Shown in pieces: positions 1-6,454 of a stretch of 64,000 nt of DNA. The notes beneath the pieces are model-generated. The model was not told the origin of the DNA and made no database searches. It saw nothing but the letters and a program-made list of their open reading frames with translations. The position numbers and the translations under genes were made by a program. Numbering within the stretch: position 1 is the stretch's first letter; each line of letters starts with the position of its first letter. This DNA is from CAZZHG01 sp964653655 (GTDB lineage: Bacteria; Bdellovibrionota; FAC87; UBA2466): the NCBI GenBank assembly GCA_964653655.1, contig CAZZHG010000008.1, positions 14,201 through 78,200 on the forward strand, in the 5' to 3' direction.

Positions 1-41
1 CATCGGGCCGCCTCCGGGGGAGTCCTCCCGCACGAATCCCA

Positions 42-57
42 TGGCATGACGGTTGCA
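42..57 (+). promoter_or_regulatory. Sigma-54 promoter P1 (-24/-12)
   Basis: TGGCAT-GACGG-TTGCA matches the RpoN consensus TGGCAC-N5-TTGCA, with GG and GC separated by exactly 10 bases. The predicted transcription start is near 68, about 65 bases before the ATG at 134. The element is seen directly; use by RpoN is inferred from the consensus and from nine similar elements nearby. Confidence 0.7.
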
Positions 58-133
58 ATTTTATTCCAGCAAGCAACGGAACACAGGTTCGCAGGCGGGA
101 GAGCGTGCCCGGCCAAGGTCGCCAGGAGGCCTT

Positions 134-316
134 ATGTACTCAGGGAGCGTGGAAAGCACAACTCGTTCGCAGTTTGAAGGCAATCTGAGCTTTCTACGCA
201 ACCAGTACGGCAGTCTGGCGAAGAAGAAAGAGGTGCCGCTCAGAGATCTGATGTTCATGTTCGGAGTACTCGGATCGTTGTATACCTTGGTGCTTGCGGA
301 AAAGTTCCTCTTCTAA
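134..316 (+). CDS. Small single-pass membrane protein, unknown function (60 aa)
   Basis: I do not recognise this family. The N-terminal half is polar and ends in a basic patch (AKKKE near residue 37); the C-terminal half is a hydrophobic stretch (LMFMFGVLGSLYTLVLAEKF) that could span the inner membrane once. The ATG at 134 is chosen because AGGAGG lies 5-10 bases upstream (124-129); a longer reading frame from 53 would begin inside promoter P1. The gene stands alone between P1 and a strong terminator, so it is probably a monocistronic member of the local sigma-54 stress regulon. Confidence 0.65.
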   Translation: MYSGSVESTTRSQFEGNLSFLRNQYGSLAKKKEVPLRDLMFMFGVLGSLYTLVLAEKFLF

Positions 317-368
317 TGAGGAAGTCGCCTACCGCCGAGTAGTTCGGTTGGCGGAAAGCGAAAGTAAG

Positions 369-426
369 AACGGCGCTCTGGAGGTGAGGTGATAAACCAT
401 TCCTTCAGGGCGCCGTTTCCTTTTCT
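369..426 (+). terminator. Intrinsic terminator after the 134-316 gene
   Basis: A 16-bp stem with two G-U pairs joins 369-384 and 402-417 around a 17-base loop, and a T-rich tract follows (TTTCCTTTTCTT). It isolates the first small gene from the operon that starts at promoter P2. Confidence 0.75.
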
Positions 427-438
427 TCACCATTTCCC

Positions 439-454
439 CGGCACGACTCCTGCA
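439..454 (+). promoter_or_regulatory. Sigma-54 promoter P2 (-24/-12)
   Basis: CGGCAC-GACTC-CTGCA with GG-N10-GC spacing. The predicted start is near 465, and the first gene begins at 520 with GGAAAGAGG upstream. It would drive the three-gene block 520-1788. Confidence 0.65.
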
Positions 455-519
455 ACACTCAGCTATCGATACTAAAAACCGGGCCGCTGAAGCGGCCTTC
501 AGCTCGGAAAGAGGCAATC

Positions 520-864
520 ATGCAGAACACTGGATCCATCGCGAAGAGCGACTCAAAAGACAATTCGGCGAAAAAATACTCGTCGGACACGGACCTGAAC
601 CGAGACACGTCTCCTTCTTCCGACGCGCCGGCCGTCGGCGCGGCGGCCACCGTCAGCCAGATTAAGGACACCGTCGCGGAAAAAGCCCACGACTTCTCCG
701 CCAAGGCTCAAGAGGCCCTGGGCGAATACGCTCACAAAGCACAGGAATACGGAGAAAAAGCGGTCGAGGAGACTCGCTCGTTCGTGAGACGTAACCCCGG
801 CCAAGCCCTGCTTGCCGGATTCGGAGTCGGGTTCATTCTCGGCTACGCCATCTCGAAGAGGTAA
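520..864 (+). CDS. DUF883 / ElaB-YqjD family membrane-anchored protein
   Basis: 114 residues. The N-terminal 35 residues are polar and low in complexity. A helical, charge-rich region follows (about 45-90, with KAHDFSAKAQEAL and repeated A/E/K), then the family's hallmark C-terminus: RRNPGQALLAGFGVGFILGY followed by basic residues, a glycine-rich membrane anchor. E. coli relatives ElaB and YqjD are stationary-phase, inner-membrane, ribosome-associated proteins; a similar role here is inferred. It is first in an operon with a YqjE-like holin-type protein and a DUF3618 protein, which echoes the E. coli yqjCDE order. Confidence 0.85.
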   Translation: MQNTGSIAKSDSKDNSAKKYSSDTDLNRDTSPSSDAPAVGAAATVSQIKDTVAEKAHDFSAKAQEALGEYAHKAQEYGEKAVEETRSFVRRNPGQALLAGFGVGFILGYAISKR

Positions 865-865
865 T

Positions 866-1267
866 GTGGAAACGCAAGAATCCAAAGGCCCATCGCTGGC
901 GGCCACCGTCAGCAAAATAGTGGAAGATACGCACAAGCTCGCTCGCCAGGAGTTCGGCCTGGCCCGCAGCCAACTGCGTGAAGGGGTCACGAACGGATTC
1001 AAGGCGGCTCTCGGCCTCGGGCTGGGAGCCGCTTCGGCTCTTCTCGGAACCATCGCCTTATCCGTGGGAATCGTCGCGCTGCTACAGCAGCAAGGCGTCT
1101 CCCTCGGTATCGCAAGCATCATAGTCGCGCTGGCTTATTTCGCCGGCGCCCTGTTTGCCTCGCGGTACTTCGACAAGGCGGCGGCCGGTAAAGAGCTGGA
1201 ATCCGCGAAGGCCCCATCCAAGACAATGAACCCCGAACAGGAGAATGTCAGATGGCTGAAAAACTAG
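866..1267 (+). CDS. Phage holin / Holin-X superfamily (YqjE-like) membrane protein
   Basis: The start is a GTG at 866, one base after the previous stop, with GAAGAGG upstream; an ATG in another frame spans the previous stop codon. The 133-residue product has an amphipathic N-terminal helix (residues 1-45) and two hydrophobic segments (about 45-70 and 78-100) separated by a short glutamine-rich turn. This is the Holin-X/YqjE (DUF1469) layout. The family is linked with envelope stress operons rather than lysis, and no lysis gene lies nearby. The last 16 bases overlap the next gene, which indicates translational coupling. Confidence 0.8.
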   Translation: METQESKGPSLAATVSKIVEDTHKLARQEFGLARSQLREGVTNGFKAALGLGLGAASALLGTIALSVGIVALLQQQGVSLGIASIIVALAYFAGALFASRYFDKAAAGKELESAKAPSKTMNPEQENVRWLKN

Positions 1268-1788
1268 GCGCCATGCGGGAACAAATCGAAGCCACCAAGA
1301 GTGAAATCAGCGAAGATCTGGCATCCCTGGAAAGTCAGCTCAGAGGAAAGGTGGACAGCGTGAAAGAAGATCTGAGAAAAATCTCTCCCTCCCACCAGAT
1401 TCAGGAAAATCCGCTCTGGGCGCTGGGAGGCTCAATCCTCGCCGGGATCGCCATCGGCGGCTTGATATCCGGAAAAGGCCGGAGCGCTTCATCGCAGGCG
1501 CCGGCCGATCCGGGCAAGCCGAGAGAGCCCGGCAAGTTCGACGACGAGTGGAAACTCGTCAAAGGCGTGGTGATGGGAGCCATCGCGAGAAACTTCGCGA
1601 AGGTGGCCAAGCAAGCCGCGCCCTCGTTGCAGCACGAGATCGACGACGTCATCGGGCGCATCGCCAGCAAAGTCGAAGGGACGCCTCAACACCGGCCCGA
1701 GATCGGCGAGGGAAGCGCCAAGGAATGGTCGCCCGGCTCGGGCGCCGACGCGCCGACCCCCGAAGGGGAAGCCAAAAGTTACCACTGA
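1252..1788 (+). CDS. DUF3618 family membrane-associated protein
   Basis: 178 residues. The N-terminus (MREQIEATKSEISEDLASLE) matches the DUF3618 pattern 'I..tR..l..tl..Le.k', continues as a coiled-coil-like helix to about 50, and is followed by a short glycine-rich hydrophobic segment (WALGGSILAGIAIGGLI, about 62-78). The rest is polar, with another helix (about 100-145) and a proline-rich tail. Function is unknown; DUF3618 proteins are commonly encoded with DUF883 and Holin-X genes, exactly as here. The start overlaps the upstream gene by 16 bases, with AGGAG upstream. Its stop overlaps the convergent oxidoreductase gene by 10 bases. Confidence 0.8.
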   Translation: MAEKLGAMREQIEATKSEISEDLASLESQLRGKVDSVKEDLRKISPSHQIQENPLWALGGSILAGIAIGGLISGKGRSASSQAPADPGKPREPGKFDDEWKLVKGVVMGAIARNFAKVAKQAAPSLQHEIDDVIGRIASKVEGTPQHRPEIGEGSAKEWSPGSGADAPTPEGEAKSYH

Positions 1789-3359
1789 CCCGAATCGGCC
1801 CGGGGCGCTTCGCCCCGGGTCTTCGCGGCCACTTCATCTTCTTCCATTTCAGGCCAGCTTTCCGTCGATACCGGCGTGAGCCCGCTGTGCGCGGGGCCGT
1901 TCACGACTTTTCCTTCAAGATCGAAACGCGAGCCGTGGCAAGGGCAGTCCCAGCTCATCTCCGCCTGATTGAATCTCACGAGACAACCCATGTGAGGGCA
2001 AGTGGGGTTGAAAGCCCGGAACTTCCCGCTTTGTTCGCGAAAGACCGCCGTCTTCTCGCCGTTGACGATCGCGATGGACCCCTCGCCCGGAGAAAGTTCC
2101 TCTAGCTCCTTGGAGGGCGCCAGCCGGTCGTGGACGAAGCACACCGCGAAGTCCTTGTTCTCGGCCAGGTAGTGCGGCACCTCCCCAATTCCGAGCAGGC
2201 GGGTCGCCGCGTACAGATCGCTCCACGGGTTGGCTTCCTGAAGAACCGCGTCCCTAAAGAGAATCGCCGACAGCGTTCCTTGAGTGATACCGTTTCCTCC
2301 AAAACCCGTCGCGACGAACACCTTTCTATCCAAAGCGTTTCGGCCGATGAAGGGCAGCCCATCCAGCGAGTTGATGATCTGACCCGACCAACGGGAGACC
2401 AATTTGGCTCCCGGGATCCGGCGGCCGGCGTACTCCTCGAGAGCCTCGAATCTTTCGTCGGTGTTTTCCCGGCTTCCGGTCTTTCGATCTTCGCCGCCGA
2501 CAATCAGATAGCTCTTTCCGCCGATAAAGGCCGACCGGAGATAGTGGTAAGGATCCTGGCAATCCCAATAGATGCCGGCCAAATCGAGATGGGAAACCTC
2601 CATGGCAACCACGTAGCTACGGTAGGAGGCGACCTTCGTGTGAATGAAAAGCCTGTTGAAAATCGGCGTGTGCGTGCAAACGAGAACGTTGTCGGCCGTA
2701 AGCTCCGCGCTTCCTTCCGCCCGAATCACGCAAGGATCCCCGTCGTCGATATCGAGGACGTTGGTATGCGCATAGATCTTGCCCCCCGCCTCCAGAAAAG
2801 CGGCCGCGAGACCACGGCAATACTCCAGCGGTCTGAGCTCCGCTTGATTTTCGAGCTTCATGGCGCCCCTAACCAGGAACGGCAGCCCCGTCGTCCTGGA
2901 AACGCTGGCTTCGCCACCGAAGGAACGGACCATTTCGCATTCCTCCGAGATTTCTTCGACGTGATCGCCGTCCTCCGTGAAGAGATACCCCGGCACCTTG
3001 CGGAAGCCGCACTCGATGTTTTCTTCCCTCACCAAGGACTCGATTTGCCTCAGCGCCGCGGCTTGAGATTCGAATATCTGCTTCGCCGTTTTCTCTCCGT
3101 GCCGGCTTGCGAGCTCGAAGTAACGCAGGTCGAGCTCGGTCGTCAGGTGCGCGGTGGTAAAGGAGGTGTCTCCTTTTGCAACACCCTGCTTATCGAGAAC
3201 GATGACCGATTTCCCCTTCTGCTGAAGCAGACAAGCCGCCGTCAGGCCCGTGATCCCCGCGCCGACAATGGCGACGTCGCAGGAATCGGAACCCGAAAGG
3301 GTCTCGTCGAGAAAAGGGAGCGAAGATGACGTGGAAGTCCAAATGGATTTGTGGCTCAT
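1779..3359 (-). CDS. FAD-dependent oxidoreductase with C-terminal Rieske [2Fe-2S] domain
   Basis: 526 residues. The N-terminal FAD-binding Rossmann motif is GAGITG (G33, G35, G38), followed by a DAO-type oxidoreductase body. The C-terminal Rieske domain has C454/H456 (CPHMGC) and C472/H475 (CPCHGSRF), i.e. both CxH/CxxH cluster ligand pairs plus the disulfide cysteines. This architecture matches the YhfW-type family; the substrate is unknown and probably a small amine or amino acid. The ATG at 3359 fits the usual N-terminus and is preferred over an upstream extension. No Shine-Dalgarno sequence precedes it, and promoter P3 would start transcription about 3 bases upstream, suggesting a leaderless message. 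Confidence 0.88.
   Translation of the reverse strand: MSHKSIWTSTSSSLPFLDETLSGSDSCDVAIVGAGITGLTAACLLQQKGKSVIVLDKQGVAKGDTSFTTAHLTTELDLRYFELASRHGEKTAKQIFESQAAALRQIESLVREENIECGFRKVPGYLFTEDGDHVEEISEECEMVRSFGGEASVSRTTGLPFLVRGAMKLENQAELRPLEYCRGLAAAFLEAGGKIYAHTNVLDIDDGDPCVIRAEGSAELTADNVLVCTHTPIFNRLFIHTKVASYRSYVVAMEVSHLDLAGIYWDCQDPYHYLRSAFIGGKSYLIVGGEDRKTGSRENTDERFEALEEYAGRRIPGAKLVSRWSGQIINSLDGLPFIGRNALDRKVFVATGFGGNGITQGTLSAILFRDAVLQEANPWSDLYAATRLLGIGEVPHYLAENKDFAVCFVHDRLAPSKELEELSPGEGSIAIVNGEKTAVFREQSGKFRAFNPTCPHMGCLVRFNQAEMSWDCPCHGSRFDLEGKVVNGPAHSGLTPVSTESWPEMEEDEVAAKTRGEAPRADSGQW
1799..1819. terminator. GC-rich hairpin at a convergent gene junction
   Basis: The 9-bp arms CCCGGGGCG (1799-1807) and CGCCCCGGG (1811-1819) enclose a 3-base loop, and only a weak T-rich tract follows. 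The hairpin lies inside the last codons of the minus-strand oxidoreductase gene, so it could terminate the operon from P2 and must be tolerated as coding sequence on the other strand. Confidence 0.45.
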
Positions 3360-3372
3360 GCCGCTTACCGGA

Positions 3373-3388
3373 TGCAACCACCTTGCCA
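3373..3388 (-). promoter_or_regulatory. Sigma-54 promoter P3 (-24/-12), minus strand
   Basis: On the minus strand this reads TGGCAA-GGTGG-TTGCA with GG-N10-GC spacing. The predicted start, near 3362, is only about 3 bases before the oxidoreductase ATG, so either the mRNA is leaderless or the match is fortuitous. It sits back-to-back with P4, with 7 bases between the two -24 elements. Confidence 0.5.
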
Positions 3389-3395
3389 GCGCCGG

Positions 3396-3411
3396 TGGTA
3401 TGGCGCTTGCA
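3396..3411 (+). promoter_or_regulatory. Sigma-54 promoter P4 (-24/-12)
   Basis: TGGTAT-GGCGC-TTGCA with GG-N10-GC spacing. The predicted start is near 3422, and the ribosome site GGAAAGGA and the ATG at 3455 follow. It is divergent from P3 and would drive the 3455-4545 block. Confidence 0.6.
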
Positions 3412-3454
3412 CTTTCAGGCCGTGCCAGGCGCAGCTTCCGGGAAAGGACACGGG

Positions 3455-3736
3455 ATGACGAACCAAAAAAGACATTCAGGCTCGTCGGATCGCCCGAATG
3501 GAGAGGACGGCATGCTCGATTCGGAAGAAGCCGCCGGTATGTTTTTCGAGGCATGGAGCAATTGCGGTACGGAGGAAGAGGAGTCGACGGAGATTTACAT
3601 TCCGCGGCCGAGCGGGAACCGGACCGAACAGCAGCTGCTCTTCAGTCAGCTCTATACGTTGTTCACCGAGCCCTTTGTCGATCCCATGCTCGGGCTCTTC
3701 CACTGCCGAAAACGGAAACAAGATTTGATTCACTGA
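3455..3736 (+). CDS. Hypothetical acidic protein (93 aa)
   Basis: No family is recognised. The first 50 residues are polar and acidic (SEEAAGM, TEEEEST) and probably disordered. The C-terminal part has a helix-like hydrophobic stretch (QQLLFSQLYTLFTEPFVDP) and ends in a basic tail. There is no signal peptide or membrane segment. The start at 3455 is chosen for the upstream GGAAAGGA. It is the first gene after P4, 20 bases before a lipoprotein gene, so it is probably co-transcribed with the two lipoproteins that follow. Confidence 0.6.
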   Translation: MTNQKRHSGSSDRPNGEDGMLDSEEAAGMFFEAWSNCGTEEEESTEIYIPRPSGNRTEQQLLFSQLYTLFTEPFVDPMLGLFHCRKRKQDLIH

Positions 3737-3756
3737 AACTGTAGAAAGGAGACCCC

Positions 3757-4092
3757 ATGAAACCCTTAAAATTCTCTCTAGCCCCGTGGCTTGCCGCCGC
3801 GATGCTCGTGGGAGCTTGCGCTTCTTCCCCCGAAAGGGTGTCGACCGAGGTATCGAGGGCCCGGGCGAACTACGTCCGTACCGTCGATAAACGTCTCGAT
3901 ACTTGGGAAAAAGAGGCGGAACACCTGAAGGATCGAAACAAAGGCGGCGATCTGAGGGCCAACGTGCGCGACACGCGCATCGAGTTGCGCAACATGGAAG
4001 CGGCCCCGGCCTCCGAGTGGGACGAGTATCAAAACCGGGTGGACACTCGCCTTCGCCACCTCGAAACCATCGAAAAAGGACTTGCGGAGTAA
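3757..4092 (+). CDS. Small lipoprotein, coiled-coil like
   Basis: 111 residues. It has a lipoprotein signal peptide with lipobox VGAC (C21), then a mature domain that is almost entirely charged helix, with heptad-like spacing of hydrophobics (VDKRLDTWEKEAEHLKDR and onward). No enzymatic motif is visible. The general look resembles small periplasmic helical lipoproteins such as BON/Lpp-associated stress proteins, but I assign no function. It is preceded by AGAAAGGAG and followed after 3 bases by a second lipoprotein gene, so the two are coupled. Confidence 0.75.
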   Translation: MKPLKFSLAPWLAAAMLVGACASSPERVSTEVSRARANYVRTVDKRLDTWEKEAEHLKDRNKGGDLRANVRDTRIELRNMEAAPASEWDEYQNRVDTRLRHLETIEKGLAE

Positions 4093-4095
4093 CCC

Positions 4096-4545
4096 ATGAA
4101 AAACAATCTGAAGATTCTAGGTCTATTCGTCTTCCCCGTGCTGCTTGCCCTCACCGGCTGCGGCAAGGAGGACAATCCCCTGCTGAGCGGAGACGACACC
4201 ATCCGCGACATCAGCGCCATCGCCAACACGGCGGATCGGCGTGAACTGGTCGGCAAGAAGGTGGATATCCAGGACGCGAAAGTTCAAAGCGTGGTCGGTA
4301 ACTTCATCTTCTGGGCCGGCGAGCCCCACACGGCGGTTCCCGTGGCCCGCGTGGACAAGATGAACGGACCGGTCAACGATCACGTCCGGTCCGGCGACAA
4401 GGTACGGCTGGTGGGAGTCGTCAGACTCCTGGAGACCGTTGAGGCCGACGACAAGTTCTGGGAATCCGTCAATGAAGACGAGAAAAAGGACATCCTCGGC
4501 GCGAGAATTTACATCGCGGCCGACAACGTCATCATTCTTCCCTAA
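4096..4545 (+). CDS. Lipoprotein with OB-like fold, unknown function
   Basis: 149 residues with lipobox LTGC (C22). The mature part starts polar and then shows beta-rich sequence such as LVGKKVDIQDAKVQSVVGNFIFWAG and SGDKVRLVGVVRLLETV. This is the pattern of small OB-fold proteins (compare tRNA_anti-like or YdeI-type stress proteins): a strand carrying 'GDKVRLVGVV' near residues 98-108 and a C-terminal IYIAADNVIIL. The fold is inferred from sequence feel only. It is the last gene of the P4 operon and is directly followed by a strong terminator. Confidence 0.72.
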   Translation: MKNNLKILGLFVFPVLLALTGCGKEDNPLLSGDDTIRDISAIANTADRRELVGKKVDIQDAKVQSVVGNFIFWAGEPHTAVPVARVDKMNGPVNDHVRSGDKVRLVGVVRLLETVEADDKFWESVNEDEKKDILGARIYIAADNVIILP

Positions 4546-4555
4546 GTAAGAAATG

Positions 4556-4589
4556 AAAGGGCCGGGGGGAGTTCCCCCCGGCCCTTTTT
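4556..4589 (+). terminator. Strong bidirectional intrinsic terminator
   Basis: A 14-bp perfect stem (4556-4569 with 4574-4587) with the loop AGTT, ending in five Ts on the plus strand. On the minus strand the same hairpin ends in TTT and is followed by CATTTCTT. It serves the lipoprotein operon and the convergent YHS gene. Confidence 0.9.
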
Positions 4590-4599
4590 CATTTCCGAA

Positions 4600-5013
4600 T
4601 CAACCGGGCATTACGGTGTCGTCGCGCATCCCATCTTTGACCACGTCATCGGGCGGCTCATCGACGTTGATGGCTTCCTCCCCGTAGGGATCCTTCGCGC
4701 CCTTGCGAGGGTCGAGCTCCGGACGGGAGCCTTTCTGCGTGCGTTGCTGACGGCTTGCCTCGATGGCCTGGTCCGGAACGTGTCCGTGAGGCTCCAGCGG
4801 CTTCACCGTCGCGAGCACCGCATCGGCGGGCTGAACCGGCACGAAGTTCGCCGGATCCTGCTCGAAGGCCGACCGACAGGTTTCGCTGCAGAAATAAAAC
4901 TCCCGGCCGCCGACCTCCGCCGTAAGATCCGTGTGAGAGCTCGCTGCCATCCCGCATACCGGATCAATCCGGGTCTGGGTGTCCCTATTCCGATGCATTG
5001 CATTGCTTTTCAT
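4600..5013 (-). CDS. YHS domain protein
   Basis: 137 residues. Residues 17-60 form a YHS domain: DPVCGM, then FYFCSETCRSAFEQDPANF, with cysteines C20, C42 and C46 (approximate positions) that bind metal in this family (found in copper/heavy-metal ATPases and alone). The C-terminal half is polar, proline- and charge-rich, and probably disordered. There is no signal peptide, so it is likely cytoplasmic and involved in metal sensing or handling. Upstream lies promoter P5 and a short palindrome TTGGCT-A-AGCCAA (5031-5043) in the leader that could be an operator or hairpin. Confidence 0.82.
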   Translation of the reverse strand: MKSNAMHRNRDTQTRIDPVCGMAASSHTDLTAEVGGREFYFCSETCRSAFEQDPANFVPVQPADAVLATVKPLEPHGHVPDQAIEASRQQRTQKGSRPELDPRKGAKDPYGEEAINVDEPPDDVVKDGMRDDTVMPG

Positions 5014-5076
5014 TCATTCACCCCAAGGTATTGGCTAAGCCAAAGTATGGTTCTTCCTATCGTGCTCCCTTGCACT

Positions 5077-5092
5077 TGCACCGACAATGCCA
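5077..5092 (-). promoter_or_regulatory. Sigma-54 promoter P5 (-24/-12), minus strand
   Basis: Minus-strand sequence TGGCAT-TGTCG-GTGCA with GG-N10-GC spacing. The predicted start is near 5066, giving a leader of about 53 bases before the YHS gene start. Confidence 0.55.
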
Positions 5093-5339
5093 GCAGCCGG
5101 GCCCTGCCGCGCCGATGGGCGAGTTCATTCTGTGATGCCCCCTGCAACGGTTCGTGACAGCCTGATTCGTTGCCATGGTGGAGTCTGCCACGCGTAATGA
5201 AAGTTGCCGCGGTTCTGCGTGCGCGAGGAAAAGTGGTCCGGCACTTGCAACATATCGGCGTACACAGTGGCGGTTGCGATCCTCCGCGACTGAGATGTGT
5301 GTCAACCATCTCCAGACCAACCCCTATCAAGGATCGATG

Positions 5340-5367
5340 GCGGGCTTTCCCTTCGGGGAAAGCCCGC
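5340..5367. other. Orphan 12-bp hairpin with UUCG tetraloop in a 448-base intergenic region
   Basis: GCGGGCTTTCCC (5340-5351) and GGGAAAGCCCGC (5356-5367) form a perfect 12-bp stem closed by C(TTCG)G, an exceptionally stable tetraloop. There is no T-run on either side and no gene that it would obviously terminate. The rest of the 5014-5461 gap holds promoters P5 and P6 and no open frame I can support. The hairpin could be the 3' end of a small RNA or a structural barrier between the divergent promoters. Confidence 0.6.
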
Positions 5368-5417
5368 TTACCCCCTCTAACCTACCCAGCCCTCTTGCTG
5401 TTTCCGTCCTTGGAAAC

Positions 5418-5433
5418 GGGCACGTGGGTTGCA
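5418..5433 (+). promoter_or_regulatory. Sigma-54 promoter P6 (-24/-12)
   Basis: GGGCAC-GTGGG-TTGCA with GG-N10-GC spacing, one of the best matches here. The predicted start is near 5444. The ribosome site CGAGGTGA and the ATG at 5462 follow. Confidence 0.72.
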
Positions 5434-5461
5434 TTTTCTTTTATTCGAAACGAGGTGACAC

Positions 5462-5845
5462 ATGTGTCGCATGGCGATTTGGATTCTATTCGGATGCATT
5501 GTTTCGTTGAGTCCCGCTTTGGCCGTGACCGGAGCCGATGTCGGCGCGCGGCGGGATGCGCCCAGTGTCGTCTCCGGCGCGAATCCCAACTCCACCTCTC
5601 GCGACGTGAGATTTCTCCTGGACGCCGAAGAGAGAGCCACTCTCGCTCAAGTACGCAGCGCCCTCGTAAACGACCAGTTCCTTTCCCCGTACGGAAAGAA
5701 CGTCACGCTCCAGATGGATCACGGAAAGCTGGTCATTCGCGGAACCGTTCCCAGCTACTACGAGCGGGCCGAAGTAGAGAGCAGAGCGAAAGGCGTAGTT
5801 GGAAAGATTGACGTCGTAAACGAAGTTCAAGTCATGGCGGAATAG
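5462..5845 (+). CDS. Exported BON domain protein
   Basis: 127 residues. A signal peptide (about 1-21, IWILFGCIVSLSPALA) leads into a polar linker, then one BON domain (about 53-126), recognisable by LQMDHGKLVIRGTVPSYYER and the closing V..VDVVNEVQV. BON domains are small alpha/beta modules found in periplasmic OsmY-type stress proteins and bind phospholipid or peptidoglycan. Location is inferred to be periplasmic. It is the first gene after P6 and lies 21 bases upstream of the YflT-like gene. An ATG 9 bases further in (5471) is an alternative start. Confidence 0.85.
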   Translation: MCRMAIWILFGCIVSLSPALAVTGADVGARRDAPSVVSGANPNSTSRDVRFLLDAEERATLAQVRSALVNDQFLSPYGKNVTLQMDHGKLVIRGTVPSYYERAEVESRAKGVVGKIDVVNEVQVMAE

Positions 5846-5866
5846 CGTTTCCGCGAGGAGAGCCCG

Positions 5867-6454
5867 ATGACATTCCAACCGGTCAACAATCGCAACATCA
5901 CCGTCTACGGAATCTTCGACGATCAGATTAAAGTCGAGAACACGATCGAACGGCTGAGAACGAGCGGCTTCCGCTCGTCTGACATCTCGGTACTCTTCGG
6001 AGACGACTCCAATCCGAAAGAGTTCGGTTACCGAAAGGACTCGAAGGCTCCGGAAGGCGCGGTGATCGGCGGCAAACTCGGCGGGGTCCTCGTCGGCTTG
6101 CTCGGCTGGCTCGCCGGGATGGGCTCGCTCGCGGTGCCCGGCTTCGACGCGTTTCTTGCGGCCGGTCCGATCATGGGGGCCTTAAGCGGAATCGGCATCG
6201 GGGCGATGGCGGGCGCGCTTCTCGGCGCCATCATCGGCATCGGAGTTCCCGAGTACGAGGCCAAGCGCTTCTCCGGTCTCGTTAGGCGGGGCAAGGCGCT
6301 GCTCTCGGTACATTGCGATACCCGCGAGTGGGCTACGCAAGCCGAGAGCATCCTGAAGGCAGCTGGAGCCGACGACATCTCCCGGGCCGGAGAGGCGCGC
6401 GCGGACATCCCCGTGGATCCCCACGGACATCCGGAGCAGAGAAAAGCTTCTTAG
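5867..6454 (+). CDS. YflT-like general stress protein with glycine-zipper membrane segments
   Basis: 195 residues. The N-terminal 45 residues (ITVYGIFDDQIKVENTIERL, then SDISVLF) look like the ferredoxin-like domain of the YflT/general stress 17M family. The middle (about 63-125) is two long glycine-zipper hydrophobic stretches rich in GxxxG, ending in GVPEYEAKRF. A C-terminal ALLSVHCDTREWATQAESILKAAGA strand-helix unit follows. Proteins of this shape are stress-induced and thought to sit in or on the membrane; the molecular role is unknown. It is second in the P6 operon. Its stop overlaps the stop of the convergent activator gene by 4 bases. Confidence 0.75.
   Translation: MTFQPVNNRNITVYGIFDDQIKVENTIERLRTSGFRSSDISVLFGDDSNPKEFGYRKDSKAPEGAVIGGKLGGVLVGLLGWLAGMGSLAVPGFDAFLAAGPIMGALSGIGIGAMAGALLGAIIGIGVPEYEAKRFSGLVRRGKALLSVHCDTREWATQAESILKAAGADDISRAGEARADIPVDPHGHPEQRKAS

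Noticed and set aside
5150..5170. A minus-strand TGTCAC...TTGCA in the 5.0-5.4 kb gap
   Set aside because: Spacing is 11 bases and the essential GG is missing, so it is not a -24/-12 element.
5170..5811. Long plus-strand frame across the P6 promoter
   Set aside because: It would run through promoter P6 and out of frame with the exported BON protein; arginine-rich nonsense.
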